Source: Acidobacteriaceae bacterium
GTDB taxonomy: Bacteria > Acidobacteriota > Terriglobia > Terriglobales > Acidobacteriaceae
Assembly (NCBI GenBank): GCA_025355505.1
Contig: JANXZM010000059.1
Coordinates: 29,404-93,403 of the forward strand
Direction of reading: 5' to 3'
Length of the DNA: 64,000 nt
Positions 25,884 to 35,006 of the stretch are shown piece by piece. The translations under genes and the position numbers were made by a program. Every line of letters begins with the position of its first letter. The first letter of the stretch is position 1. The notes below the pieces were generated by a model. It was not told where the DNA came from and searched no databases. It saw nothing but the letters and a program-made list of their open reading frames with translations.

Positions 25884-26098
25884 TATAACCCTCGGCCATT
25901 GGGAAGGGGCATTGCGGTTCGGATTGATAAACGTCCCATTTCAACCTACTAGCCCGGAATGACTTAGCCTGGATTTAGCGGAAGTTGTAATAGGTATTAT
26001 GGCCGCGCTGGTTGCCCCGCACCGCTTCTCGATTGCCTTAGGAGCGGCGCTCGACTAGACTGAGTGAAGCTGGACGCACCCTCGGGCGAGGGCCCCCC

Positions 26099-26632
26099 AT
26101 GAGCGGAAACGTCGTTTTCCACATCGGCGATAAGGTGGTTTACCCCAACCACGGCGTCGGAGTTATTGAACAAATCAGCAGCCGGAACATGGGAACCACG
26201 GTGGAGAAGTTCTACCTGTTGAAAATTGCGGCCAGCAGTTTGAAAGTGATGGTGCCGTTCGCCAACGTCGACAGCGTCGGGATGCGTCCCGTGGTACGCA
26301 ACGGCGAAGTGGAGAAGATCGTGGACTACCTCTCCACCGGCGAGTGCGTTAACGCGGCCGACTGGAAAGACCGGTATAAAGAGAATTCCGATCGCATGCG
26401 CACCGGGTCGCTCTTGGACGTGGCTGCGGTGCTGAAAAGCCTGCTGATCCTCGGACAGGGTAAGTCGCTCTCCTTCCGCGAGAAAAAGATGCTGGAGCGC
26501 GCACGCTATTTACTGGTCAGCGAAATCGCCGTCTCGCGCAACTGCGAAGAGAGTCTGATTGAGCAGGCGCTCACCAAGGCTCTGACAAAGTGTAATCTGC
26601 GCTTCCCGGAAATTTCCGAACTCGCCTCGTAG
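26099..26632 (+). CDS. CarD-family RNA-polymerase-binding regulator
   Basis: 177 residues. The N-terminal Tudor-like RNAP-interaction domain reads FHIGDKVVYPNHGVGVIEQI; the C-terminal helical domain (about 75-165) includes LSFREKKMLERARYLLVSEI. CarD proteins bind the RNAP beta subunit and stabilise open complexes at rRNA and many other promoters. Common in Acidobacteriota, Myxococcota and Actinobacteria. Stands alone. It starts right after GGGCCCCCC, with GAGGG about 10 bases upstream. Confidence 0.93.
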   Translation: MSGNVVFHIGDKVVYPNHGVGVIEQISSRNMGTTVEKFYLLKIAASSLKVMVPFANVDSVGMRPVVRNGEVEKIVDYLSTGECVNAADWKDRYKENSDRMRTGSLLDVAAVLKSLLILGQGKSLSFREKKMLERARYLLVSEIAVSRNCEESLIEQALTKALTKCNLRFPEISELAS

Positions 26633-26693
26633 CTCCGCTCGCGCTCAGCGAGATCCCTAAGTGAAACTCCTTTACCGCGCGCGGCTGCTTTCC

Positions 26694-26760
26694 TGTAGAA
26701 ACGCGGCTTGCCACGTCTCCCGCCGCCTCCAAATCAGACGGGGCAAGCCCCGTCTCTACA
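26694..26760. repeat. Dispersed repeat family C, two copies
   Basis: GTAGAAACGCGGCTTGCC then CAGACGGGGC / GCCCCGTCTCTAC. The left piece closely resembles the copy inside hyuB at 44628. Lies between carD and the convergent ruvX gene, where it could serve as a terminator hairpin. Confidence 0.7.
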
Positions 26761-26784
26761 CCAACCTATTTGAGCCACAGGCTC

Positions 26785-27228
26785 TCAGCGAGCGGCGCGG
26801 GCTTCCATCCAGGATTGAAGAATCAAGATGGCGGCTATCCGGTCGACCGCTTGGCCCCGCTTTTTGATGGAAAGATCGGTTTCCCGCAGTAGGCGGTTGG
26901 CCTCGGTCGAGGTCCAACGCTCATCCCAGAGATGGACGGTCAAGCCGAAGTGAGCGTGCAGATCGTCGGCGAAACGGCGCATCTTTTCCGATTGAATTCC
27001 TTCCGCCCCGCTTAAGCGCAGTGGCAGGCCCACCACAATCTCCCGGACTTCGTATTTCGCCAGCACTTGTCCCAAGGCCTCCAGATCGCGACGTTTGTTT
27101 TGACGCTGGATCGTGTCCAACCCCTGAGCGGTGATGCCCAGCGGATCCGAGACGGCAACTCCGATTCTTTTCGAGCCGACATCGAGGGCCATGATGCGGC
27201 TGTGGCCAGGCGTCCCAGGTGCGTGCAT
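26785..27228 (-). CDS. ruvX: Holliday-junction resolvase RuvX/YqgF
   Basis: 147 residues. RNase-H-fold: IMALDVGSKRIGVAVSDPLG carries the first catalytic Asp, VVGLPLRLSG the central strand, and HLWDERWTSTEANRLL the second acidic pair. YqgF also matures 16S rRNA in some bacteria. An in-frame ATG at 27192 would remove twelve extra residues (HAPGTPGHSRI); no ribosome site decides between them. A family B repeat follows upstream at 27307-27331. Confidence 0.93.
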   Translation of the reverse strand: MHAPGTPGHSRIMALDVGSKRIGVAVSDPLGITAQGLDTIQRQNKRRDLEALGQVLAKYEVREIVVGLPLRLSGAEGIQSEKMRRFADDLHAHFGLTVHLWDERWTSTEANRLLRETDLSIKKRGQAVDRIAAILILQSWMEARAAR

Positions 27229-27306
27229 CGCTCAATTGTAGATTGCAGCGGCAAAAAACTTGCTTCCAGGATTCTGTCCGTCACTAAATACCGCGAGGAT
27301 TGAGGG

Positions 27307-27331
27307 TTTCCTTCGTGGCCTTCGTGGTTAA
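27307..27331. repeat. Dispersed repeat family B, minus orientation
   Basis: CCTTCGTGGCCTTCGTGGTT, related to the AACCACAGAGGTCACAGAGG-type repeat seen at 35631, 47214, 53027, 56196 and 59220. Intergenic between ruvX and the AI-2E-type permease gene. Confidence 0.5.
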
Positions 27332-27423
27332 TCGAGACCGTAGCGCGATTCCAGTGGTGCAATTCTGCAAGGTAAGGCAGAATTGTTGGCCAGTCGGGCG
27401 CGGGGGGTTAGCAACCACACAGT

Positions 27424-28467
27424 ATGGAAACCACGGAAACACGAATTGGGCATCACTGGTCGCTGACGCTGCTGGGTATGGCCCTGGTCATTATGTTCGC
27501 GTATTACGGCGAATCGGTGCTGGCGGTGCTGTTCTTTGCCATTCTGCTGAGCTTTATGCTCTCTCCGGTGGTGCAGGCACTTGAGTATTTGCACCTTCCG
27601 AGAGCCCTGGCGGCGCTGATCAGCGTCGTCATGCTGCTGGCGCTGCTCTACGGCGTCACCGTTGCGTCCTATAACCAAGCCATCATTTTCGCCGACAACG
27701 TTCCCAAGTATTCGCAGAAGATCCGCTCCATGCTGCAACCCTTCCAGAAGGACGCGGAACGGCTAGCCAAGACGGGCGAGGCGGTCGGTGAGCCGGAGCC
27801 CTCTAACGTTGTGCAGGTGCGGCAGGTGCAGAGCTGGTCCGAGGTGCTCACGCACGGAGCCGGCACTTTGACCGACATTGTTCTCGCGGCGTCGTTCATC
27901 CCCTTCCTGGCCTACTTTCTGCTGACCTGGCAGAGCCACGCGCGTTCGGCCACCGTGATGCTTTTTCCTTTGCATCACCGGAACACGGCATTCGTAACGC
28001 TGGGTCTGATCGGGAAAATGTTGCAGAGTTTTATTGTGGGGAACCTGCTGATCGGACTGCTGATTTCAGGCGTGAGCGTAGCGCTTTTCGGGCTGCTGCA
28101 CGTTCCCTTCTTCTACTTCGTAGGCTTTCTAAGCGGCTTCCTAAGCCTGGTTCCCTACCTCGGAATCGTGCTGGCAATGGTTCCGCCCATCCTGGTCGGC
28201 CTGGGACAACTCGAACCCGGAGACTTGGTGGTGGTCGTGTTTTGCGTGGTCGGTCTCCATCTTTTTGCGCTCAATGTTCTCTATCCAAAGCTGCTCGGGA
28301 GCCGCCTGAAAATCAATCCCCTGGCAGTGACGATCGCGCTGCTGTTTTGGGGAGCGGTCTGGGGCGCCATCGGACTGGTGCTCGCCATTCCGATCACGGG
28401 TGCGATCAAAATTGTGTTCGACCACGTCGAGTCGATGAAGCCGTACGCGGATTGGCTGGGGGAGTAG
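27424..28467 (+). CDS. AI-2E/PerM-family membrane protein
   Basis: 347 residues. About eight hydrophobic segments, arranged as in PerM/YdiK/TqsA: two pairs at the N-terminus, a soluble region (about 85-140), then a C-terminal helix cluster containing FLSGFLSLVPYLGIVLAMVP, whose 'SLVPYLG' is the family signature, and NVLYPKLLGSRLKINPLAV. Members export autoinducer-2 or act as Na+(Li+)/H+ antiporters; which applies here is not known. Confidence 0.88.
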   Translation: METTETRIGHHWSLTLLGMALVIMFAYYGESVLAVLFFAILLSFMLSPVVQALEYLHLPRALAALISVVMLLALLYGVTVASYNQAIIFADNVPKYSQKIRSMLQPFQKDAERLAKTGEAVGEPEPSNVVQVRQVQSWSEVLTHGAGTLTDIVLAASFIPFLAYFLLTWQSHARSATVMLFPLHHRNTAFVTLGLIGKMLQSFIVGNLLIGLLISGVSVALFGLLHVPFFYFVGFLSGFLSLVPYLGIVLAMVPPILVGLGQLEPGDLVVVVFCVVGLHLFALNVLYPKLLGSRLKINPLAVTIALLFWGAVWGAIGLVLAIPITGAIKIVFDHVESMKPYADWLGE

Positions 28468-28474
28468 AAACCAT

Positions 28475-28508
28475 TTCACCGCCGAGACGCAGAGAACGCC
28501 GAGAGAAA
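28475..28508. repeat. Dispersed repeat family A, single forward copy
   Basis: TTCACCGCCGAGACGCAGAG then AACGCCGAGAGAAAG. The same repeat forms inverted pairs at 49931/50216, 51559/52065 and 56154/56321. No partner is seen nearby here. Confidence 0.8.
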
Positions 28509-28547
28509 GCTTGCTCGATCGCCTGAGAATGAGTAACCATATTTAGC

Positions 28548-29329
28548 ATGGACCCTCGCAGATGGCTGCCCTCGCTGCCGCTCTTCGGATCGCTCGCCTG
28601 CGTGTACTGCGGGGGGCCCGCCGATACTAGCGACCACACTCCCCCACGGTGTCTGTTACCTAAATCATTGCCTGGACACGTGCAGGCCATGACAGTCCCG
28701 GCGTGTTCTCAATGCAACGGAAAATTTTCACAGGACGAGATGCGGACAGCCGCCGTGCTTTGCACCGTGTCTTTTAGCAAAGCGGACCAAGTCGCCGTTG
28801 CCCCCGGCGGCTGGGTTCATTCGAAAATGCAGAAGGACTCTGCGCTTCGGGATTTTGTTGGCAAGCGCCTAGGTGCCGACGGTGTGTTCCGCCCGGATGC
28901 CCCAGTCTTCGAGACCATATCGCGAGTCATGACGAAGACCGCCGCGGGATTGCTTTTTCACGGGTTCGGTCGCATAGTGCCTCTGCGCAAGATGACGTTC
29001 ATTGGGGTTGAGCACGCTAGAAATGTACAACCTTCAGCGTTTGCAGAAACCTACCGTCGGGACGATGCCGCATGGGCTGAAGTGACTCCTTCAGGGCGGG
29101 AATTGGAACGTCAGGTCGTCGCCCTGTTCGGTGGCGACAGCCGCCGGGCATGCCGAAATGGCACGAATATGTGCCAGAATTTTTCGAGTATATGTTTCTT
29201 CACCGGTCGAATAACACGCTCTTGACCGCGATGAAGCTCCACGATGCCCTTACGTTGCTGTTGGAATGCCCTTGGCCTTCGAGAGCAGGGCCTCGGAGGA
29301 AGGGCCGTCCGCCGAGAAGGGACATATAA
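28548..29329 (+). pseudogene. HNH-like zinc-finger protein gene with a frameshift near 29140
   Basis: The N-terminal part has CVYCGGPADTSDHTPPRCLL and VPACSQCNGKFSQDE, that is two Cys pairs and a DH motif as in HNH nucleases or HNH-like zinc domains. The first frame runs to a stop at 29225 with an unconvincing end. From 29141 the next frame reads PPGMPKWHEYVPEFFEYMFL then HRSNNTLLTAMKLHDALTLL and ends at 29329, which looks like real protein. One missing base after GACAG (29136-29140) would join them. Either a decayed gene or a sequencing error. Confidence 0.65.
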
Positions 29330-29411
29330 GATAGTTATCTAAATTCAAGTTCTTCCGGCCCTGTACTCCAGCCACTTTGTCCCAATCCAAAAAGCCCTCT
29401 ACACTGGAACC

Positions 29412-30404
29412 TTGCGCGCTCTGATCACACTGCTTTTGGTTGTCGTTCTCGCCGTCGGCGGCTGGGTAGCTTGGCAGGTCTATACCCCAGTCATGCCGCC
29501 CGCCAGTACTTCTCTGCTGCTGCATTCCGGGCATTCCACGCGGAGGATTGCGGCGGAGTTGAAAAAGGCGGGGGTGATCCGCAGCGAACTTGCTTTCCGG
29601 CTCTGGCACGCGTTGCGCCCCAAGCCATCGCTGAAGGCGGGCGAGTATCTTTTCGAACGCGAGGCAACTCTTCCGCAGGTTTACGAGCGCATCGCGCGCG
29701 GCGACATCTATTTCCACGTGGTCACCATTCCCGAGGGCTACACCATGTTCGACATCGCCGAGGCAATGGAAGACGCGGGGCTGGGATCGGCCGCCGATTT
29801 CGTGCATATTGCCGAGACCCAGACGCATCTGATCTCGGATCTTGCCCCGGAGGCCAAGTCGCTCGAGGGGTATCTCTTCCCCAATACCTACCAGTTCACG
29901 CGCACCCAAAGCCTGGAGGAAATGGCAGCGACGATGGTGCATCAGTTCCGGCAGGTGGCGCAACAGATCGGGCTGAATTCCGGGTCGAACTTGGATGTCG
30001 CCAGGGTCGTGACCATGGCGTCCATCGTTGAAAAAGAGACTGCGGCTCCCGAGGAACGACCGCGCGTGGCCAGCGTCTACTACAACCGTCTGACGCAGAG
30101 AATGGCGCTCGACGCCGATCCCAGCGTGATATACGCCGAACAGCTGAAGGGCACCTATCAGGGAAGCCTCCATCACGCCGACCTGGCCGTAACCTCGCCC
30201 TATAACACGTATCGTTTTCCCGGACTGCCACCGGGCCCCATCGCAAATCCGGGGAAAGGCGCGCTAGAGGCAGCCATGCACCCGGACAGCTCTAAATTCC
30301 TCTACTTCGTCAGCGACGGCAACGGACACCACCGCTTCGCCCGCAGCCTCCAAGAGCACAACAAGAACGTAACTGCCTATCGCCATACACTCGGCCTGCG
30401 GTAA
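29412..30404 (+). CDS. mltG: Endolytic murein transglycosylase MltG (YceG-like)
   Basis: 330 residues from a TTG start with GGAA just upstream. One N-terminal membrane helix (ITLLLVVVLAVGGWVAWQVY) anchors the protein in the inner membrane. A LysM-like domain is followed by the catalytic YceG domain: 'LEGYLFPNTYQF', VTMASIVEKETA (catalytic Glu), ERPRVASVYYNRL and 'SPYNTYRFPGLPPGPIANPG'. MltG cuts nascent peptidoglycan strands and sets glycan length. It often accompanies ruvX; here they are 2 kb apart with two genes between. Confidence 0.95.
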   Translation: MRALITLLLVVVLAVGGWVAWQVYTPVMPPASTSLLLHSGHSTRRIAAELKKAGVIRSELAFRLWHALRPKPSLKAGEYLFEREATLPQVYERIARGDIYFHVVTIPEGYTMFDIAEAMEDAGLGSAADFVHIAETQTHLISDLAPEAKSLEGYLFPNTYQFTRTQSLEEMAATMVHQFRQVAQQIGLNSGSNLDVARVVTMASIVEKETAAPEERPRVASVYYNRLTQRMALDADPSVIYAEQLKGTYQGSLHHADLAVTSPYNTYRFPGLPPGPIANPGKGALEAAMHPDSSKFLYFVSDGNGHHRFARSLQEHNKNVTAYRHTLGLR

Positions 30405-30944
30405 CCGCCAGGGCCTTGACTCGGTTCTCCGCCCGCCCCTGTGGCTTTACCCCTGTGATCCTCTGTGTCCCCCCGTGGTTCCAGGTTTTGCTGGGTTCAC
30501 TTCAGCACTCTGACCTCTTTTCATCACAAACAGCCGCGCCACCCATCACAGACATCCCCACGAATCCAGTGCGATAATATTCCCTGATTGGGGCAGTTCA
30601 GAGGTGTGCTCGTCCACGAAGACGGCCCTCGAAGCTGCCCCAAACCTATTTTCAGCGCTCTTTAAGAAGCTAAGTCATTATTCCGAAATACTTTACATGT
30701 AAGCCCTTTAAACCCAAAGACCTGGCGGGAATTTCCTCCTAACCATATGATTCCAAAAGACCGTTGGCAGTACTAATTGGTTAACATACTCGCAGTGAGT
30801 GGGTAGGTAGAATCTAGCCTGTGCAGGCATGCTCTGATACGAAACCGTGTTTTGCACCCCGCGCTGCGGAGCGCTGAACCCTTCGCTGCTTTATACTAAT
30901 CAGATCATCATGCGGCAAGATTTTTCCCAGGTACTGGCATAGGA
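30405..30944. other. Gene-free stretch with repeats
   Basis: 540 bases, no gene. Contents in order: family B repeat, minus orientation (30436-30482, CCCCTGTGATCCTCTGTGTC); the composite module seen also at 17.9-18.15 kb (CCCATCACAGAC at 30542, a GGGGCAG/CTGCCCC hairpin around 30592-30645, and one GAAGCTAAGTCATT...ATACTTT unit at 30666-30694); and GCATGCTCTGATACGAA near 30828, related to the REP-like element at 24559. No clear promoter for the lipoprotein gene. Confidence 0.5.
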
Positions 30945-31892
30945 ATGCATCGCCCTCACCTTCGTCTGTTTTTGCTTTTGTTTCTATCGGCGGCTACCTT
31001 TCCGCTGAGCGGATGCCTGTTCCGGACGCGGACTTTGGACCGCCATTTATCCGACCGGCCGCTGAAGACCGCGACCCAGCAGCAGTTGATCGAATACGTC
31101 AACACGCAGGCCGCCAAGATTCAGTCCATGCAGGCGACCGTGGATATTGACGCTTCGGCTGGAGACGTGAAAATCGGCCGAATCACCGATTACAAAGAGA
31201 TTCGCGGCTACGTGCTGGCGCGCAAGCCAGCCATGCTGCGCATGAAGGGCCTGCTGCCGCTGGTGCGGAACACGGCCTTCGATATGGTGAGCGACGGGCG
31301 GGAATTCAAGCTATGGATCCCTCCGGCGAATAAGTTCGTCCTCGGCTCGAACGATGCCAGCCTGGACAATGCCGGCAACCACCAGCCTGACAAGCGATTG
31401 GAGAACATGCGGCCGCAGTACATTTACGACGCGCTGCTGCTGCCAGAAGTCGGCCGGGACGAGATTGCGGTGCTGGAAAACGGCTATGAAACCGTCCTCG
31501 ACGCTAAGAAGCATCGAGTCGAACAACCCAATTACGAACTGGCGGTCATCCGCAAGGGTCCCCAAGGCTGGTATCTATCGCGCAAGATCGAGTTCAGCCG
31601 AGCCGACCTGCTGCCGCACCGGCAAAGGATTTATGACCAGATGGGAAACGTCGCGACCGACGCCCACTACCAGGATTACAAGGACTACGCGGGGACTACA
31701 TTCCCGGGTACGATTGAGATCGAACGGCCGCGGGAGAATTACGACATCACCCTGAGCATGGTCAAACTGGAAATCAATAAAGCCCTGACCAATGACCAGT
31801 TTGCTTTGGAGCAGCCGCCTGGGGCTGAGGTGGTGCACCTCGATCCGTCCAACACCAGCGCGGTGAAAGCGCCGGAAAACCAGAACAAGTAG
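30945..31892 (+). CDS. LolB/DUF4292-like outer-membrane lipoprotein
   Basis: 315 residues. Signal peptide with lipobox LSGC (Cys about 24). The mature part resembles the LolA/LolB-type half-barrel: 'AAKIQSMQATVDIDASAG', then DYKEIRGYVLARKPAMLRMK, 'LVRNTAFDMVSDGREFKLWI' and PPANKFVLGSND. Such proteins bind lipid acyl chains and insert lipoproteins into the outer membrane. The next gene, 15 bases on, encodes an FtsX/LolC-like permease, which supports a lipoprotein- or lipid-trafficking role. Confidence 0.75.
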   Translation: MHRPHLRLFLLLFLSAATFPLSGCLFRTRTLDRHLSDRPLKTATQQQLIEYVNTQAAKIQSMQATVDIDASAGDVKIGRITDYKEIRGYVLARKPAMLRMKGLLPLVRNTAFDMVSDGREFKLWIPPANKFVLGSNDASLDNAGNHQPDKRLENMRPQYIYDALLLPEVGRDEIAVLENGYETVLDAKKHRVEQPNYELAVIRKGPQGWYLSRKIEFSRADLLPHRQRIYDQMGNVATDAHYQDYKDYAGTTFPGTIEIERPRENYDITLSMVKLEINKALTNDQFALEQPPGAEVVHLDPSNTSAVKAPENQNK

Positions 31893-31907
31893 TCCTCCGG
31901 AAAAAAC

Positions 31908-33014
31908 ATGATGAATCGCATGATCGTCGGGAATTTGGTGCATCGGCCGCTGCGCTCGCTGATCACCGTTGTGGCCGTGGCGCTCGAAGTCACGCTGATC
32001 CTGCTGATCGTGGGCCTCTCACTCGGGATGCTGCAGGACAACCGCACCCGAACGGCGGGCATCGGAGCGGACGTGCTGGTGCTGCCGCCGGGGTCATCGT
32101 TCATCGCCGGGCTGACGGGTGCGCCCATGCCGATCAAGATTGGAGGCGTGCTGGCCAAGCTGCCCCACGTGAAGAGTGTGGCGCCGGTAGTGACGCAAAT
32201 CAGTTCGGCGGGATCGCTTGAGATCATCGCGGGCATCGACTTACCCAGTTACGAAAGCATGTCGTCGGGCTTCCACTATTTGGAGGGCGGCCCATTTCTG
32301 GGGCCGAACGACGCGCTGGTCGACGATCTTTTTGCCAAGTCCAAGCACGCCAGGGTGGGCGACACAATTGAGATTCTGAACAACAAATTCCGCATCTCCG
32401 GGATCGTGGAACGAGGCAAGGGCGGGCGAAAATTTGTTCCGCTGAACACTCTGCAGGACCTGATCGGCGCCAAGGACAAGGCCACGATCTTCTATCTCAA
32501 GCTGGACGACCCCGCCAACGCGGATGCGGTTGTCGATGAGATCAAGAATGTGACTGGAATGGAGCGCTACATGGCGAACTCGATGGCATCCTACCTGGCC
32601 ATGATGACCACCAGCAATTATCCGGGTCTTTCCACTTTCATCAAGGTCGTGGTCGGTATTTCGGTAGTCATCGGGTTCATCGTTATTTTTCAGGCCATGT
32701 ACACGGCGGTGATGGAGCGGACGCGCGAAATCGGCATTCTGAAGTCAATGGGGGCGTCGAAGCTGTACATCGTGAATGTGGTGCTGCGGGAGACGGTGCT
32801 GCTGGCGCTGGGCGGCATTGTGCTGGGCATCCTGGTGAGTCTGGCGGTTCGGGCGGCGCTGGCGCACAACTTCCCGCTGCTGCAGGTGGTGGTGGATGGT
32901 GGTTGGATCGTGCGCGCAACCCTGATTGCCATCGCCGGCGCCATTGCCGGCGCGCTGTATCCGGCGTTCAAGGCGGCGCAGAAGGATCCTATCGACGCGT
33001 TGGCATACGAATAG
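31908..33014 (+). CDS. ABC transporter permease, FtsX/MacB/LolC type
   Basis: 368 residues. One N-terminal membrane helix (SLITVVAVALEVTLILLIVG), a periplasmic MacB_PCD-like domain (about 45-215; 'GADVLVLPPGSSFIAGLTG'), then the FtsX core with three helices and MERTREIGILKSMGASKLYI, the coupling motif that contacts the ATPase. Ends 'PIDALAYE', as MacB-like permeases do. No ATPase gene is adjacent, so it must borrow one encoded elsewhere. Co-transcribed with the LolB-like lipoprotein. Confidence 0.9.
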   Translation: MMNRMIVGNLVHRPLRSLITVVAVALEVTLILLIVGLSLGMLQDNRTRTAGIGADVLVLPPGSSFIAGLTGAPMPIKIGGVLAKLPHVKSVAPVVTQISSAGSLEIIAGIDLPSYESMSSGFHYLEGGPFLGPNDALVDDLFAKSKHARVGDTIEILNNKFRISGIVERGKGGRKFVPLNTLQDLIGAKDKATIFYLKLDDPANADAVVDEIKNVTGMERYMANSMASYLAMMTTSNYPGLSTFIKVVVGISVVIGFIVIFQAMYTAVMERTREIGILKSMGASKLYIVNVVLRETVLLALGGIVLGILVSLAVRAALAHNFPLLQVVVDGGWIVRATLIAIAGAIAGALYPAFKAAQKDPIDALAYE

Positions 33015-33144
33015 GGCACGGGCCATTCTTTGGTTTCGCTTTTAATTCGCTGGGCCTCCCTGAATTTTTCCTCGTCACAATTTTCCTTATAATTTTCCTC
33101 GCAAATCCGCAGAGAATGCACGATACTGCCCGTGAAACTGTCCG

Positions 33145-33153
33145 TGCTATAAT
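33145..33153 (+). promoter_or_regulatory. Probable extended -10 promoter for the H1-like gene
   Basis: TGCTATAAT, a perfect -10 box with the extended TGn, about 100 bases before the histone-like start. The -35 region is poor, as allowed for extended -10 promoters. Confidence 0.5.
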
Positions 33154-33255
33154 CCGCGCCGTTACGCGGAAGCAATGCAGTTTCGCAGCTGGTTGTCCTA
33201 ATTCCCTGGCCCTGTGCGTGCATGCGTGCGGGACCGCAAATACTTAGGAGGAGAT

Positions 33256-33699
33256 ATGCGCTTCAATGATCCGACTCTGTACGGTCGGGATGATGAGACG
33301 GATGAGTTCAGCGACAGCAACGCCTATGGCGAATCGCTGGAAGAGGATTTGGAAGAAGAGGAAGAAGAGGAAGAAGAACCCAGTCTCGTAGAGGAAGACG
33401 AGATTCCCGTGCCGGTGGTGCGGGAACCTGTGCAAGCGCCTGAACCCGTAACTTCATCGGGTGGTGGCGGTCGCCAGAGCGGGCCTCCGAAGAAGAAGGC
33501 GCCGGCCAGGAAAGCTCCTGCCAGGAAAGCTCCTGCCAAGAAAAAGGCGGCAAAGAAGCCGGCGAAGAAAGTCGCAAAAAAAACGGCACCCAAGAAAAAG
33601 GCTAAACCGGCTAAAAAGAAAGCGGCGAAGAAAGCGGTGAAGAAGCCAGCCAAAAAAACGGCGAAGAAAAAAGTTGCCCGCAAGAAAAGCCGCCGTTAG
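33256..33699 (+). CDS. Histone-H1-like protein with acidic N-terminus and Lys/Ala-rich tail
   Basis: 147 residues from the ATG at 33256, which follows AGGAGGAG at 5 bases. The N-terminal third is strongly acidic, with 'ESLEEDLEEEEEEEEEPSLV'; the C-terminal half (about 78-147) is nearly all K, A and P repeats such as KKAPARKAPARKAPAKKKAA. The tail matches bacterial H1-like (Hc1/AlgP-type) DNA-binding tails; the acidic head could mask it or bind a partner. Nucleoid-associated role inferred. The repeated DNA is prone to slippage. Confidence 0.75.
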   Translation: MRFNDPTLYGRDDETDEFSDSNAYGESLEEDLEEEEEEEEEPSLVEEDEIPVPVVREPVQAPEPVTSSGGGGRQSGPPKKKAPARKAPARKAPAKKKAAKKPAKKVAKKTAPKKKAKPAKKKAAKKAVKKPAKKTAKKKVARKKSRR

Positions 33700-33766
33700 C
33701 GGTTCAGGCTATCAGTCCCTAATGATGGCGGAAGTCCGGCTCTCATTCCGGCTTCCGTCATGCCAC

Positions 33767-34162
33767 TTACTTTCCGTCGGGCACGATCGCTTCCGCTTCG
33801 ATTTCCAGCAGCATCTCTGGAGAAACCAGTGCCGTGATCGCCACCATGGTGCTCGCGGGACGAATGTCGCGGAAAAATTCTCCATGGGCTTTTCCAGCTT
33901 TTTCCCAATCCGCAATGTTGGTAAGGAACACGCGCGTGCGGACTACATCTTTTAGTGAAGCTCCGGCCCGCTGCAGCGCGCGTTCAATGTTCTTGAGGAT
34001 CTGAACCGCCTGCGCGTACGCATCACCCGCGCCGACAATTTTGCCGTCGGCTCCAGTTGCGGTTGTTCCCGCAACGTGGACATACGCGCCCACTCGAACC
34101 GCACGAGAGTAACCGACAACCGGTTCCCACGGTGTGCCGCTTGCAATGTTGATTCGCTCCAC
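33767..34162 (-). CDS. RidA/YjgF-family protein
   Basis: 131 residues, normal length. '[20 protein letters not shown]' at the start and [30 protein letters not shown], '[20 protein letters not shown]' follow the family. RidA deaminates reactive enamine/imine intermediates from PLP enzymes using an Arg (here in VRTRVF) in the trimer interface. This branch starts with '[20 protein letters not shown]', typical of the Rid-like subgroup in Acidobacteriota. Stands alone. Confidence 0.9.
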   Translation of the reverse strand: MERINIASGTPWEPVVGYSRAVRVGAYVHVAGTTATGADGKIVGAGDAYAQAVQILKNIERALQRAGASLKDVVRTRVFLTNIADWEKAGKAHGEFFRDIRPASTMVAITALVSPEMLLEIEAEAIVPDGK

Positions 34163-34419
34163 TCTGCCTCCGTTTTTCTATTCTTCTTAAGTTGAATAGA
34201 TTCAGTAGGCTCTGTTTTCGATCCGCGCGCCGCAAAATTAGCAGCCGCCTCCTTTGGCTGCCAGCAAACGCCTCTGAAACCCCGCGCCCGCGCGGGACTC
34301 TAACTACATTAGTGGCTCAATGGTCACTTGCGTTAGATCAGGATTCACGGTATCTAAGCCGCACACCTTTTTGTTCCGATAAGAACAAAAGGGGCGCGGT
34401 TTGGGAGGGAAGTGGGGCC

Positions 34420-34974
34420 ATGGAGATTCCGGAAACGCATCCGCTGCAGCAACTGTTTATTGAACTGGTCGGCCGTCACTATGCCCGGGAGATCGGGATT
34501 CGCGATCCGCAACTCGTGAGCTACGTCGCACATCTGCTGTCAGAGTTTTGCGATACAGAACAGCTGTTGAAAATCCGCAATGCGGCGGGGAAGCGATTGA
34601 GCGATGTGGGCGAGTTGCTGATTGAGTCGGACCCGATCTACGGCCCGGCGCCCTCGTTCGACCGCGAACGCCAGGTTCGCAAGCACATTGGCGACTACAC
34701 GCTTTTCTATGCTGGCATGTTTCCGGAGAGCATCAACCACTATCGGCTGCGCCGCCAGCGGGTCGAGGGTTTTGTGGATTGGGTGAAGGCCGGAAAAGAA
34801 AGCTACTACGTCGTCTCCAAGTTCGAGCACTTCGAATACGCGAAAGTGGCGCCGCTGTTCGCGCAACTCTCGCAAAAGTTTGAGCAGTGCGTGTATGGAT
34901 TGAATCTGGTGAAGAACGAGCTTGAGGTGATGCAGCACCCGATCATGCGGGGAACGGGCGAGTTGCTGATGTAG
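34420..34974 (+). CDS. Conserved helical protein of unknown function
   Basis: 184 residues from the ATG at 34420 (MEIPETHPLQQLFIELVGRH); the frame is open 228 bases further upstream but that part is Arg/Pro-rich and unlike protein. Helical throughout, with 'IRDPQLVSYVAHLLSEFCDT', HIGDYTLFYAGMFPESINHY and 'FEHFEYAKVAPLFAQLSQKF'. No signal or membrane segment, and no domain I recognise. Its stop codon lies inside a family C palindrome. Confidence 0.75.
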   Translation: MEIPETHPLQQLFIELVGRHYAREIGIRDPQLVSYVAHLLSEFCDTEQLLKIRNAAGKRLSDVGELLIESDPIYGPAPSFDRERQVRKHIGDYTLFYAGMFPESINHYRLRRQRVEGFVDWVKAGKESYYVVSKFEHFEYAKVAPLFAQLSQKFEQCVYGLNLVKNELEVMQHPIMRGTGELLM

Positions 34975-34999
34975 AGACGGGACAAGCCCCGTCTCTACA
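34971..34999. repeat. Dispersed repeat family C, full palindrome over a stop codon
   Basis: GTAGAGACGGGACAAGCC / CCGTCTCTAC. The TAG of the preceding gene is part of the left arm. It lies between convergent genes and could serve as a bidirectional terminator stem. Confidence 0.75.
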
Positions 35000-35006
35000 T
35001 TGAATT

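Noticed and set aside
33324..33683. Phe/Ala-rich minus-strand frame resembling membrane helices
   Set aside because: Complement of the Lys/Ala repeats of the H1-like gene.
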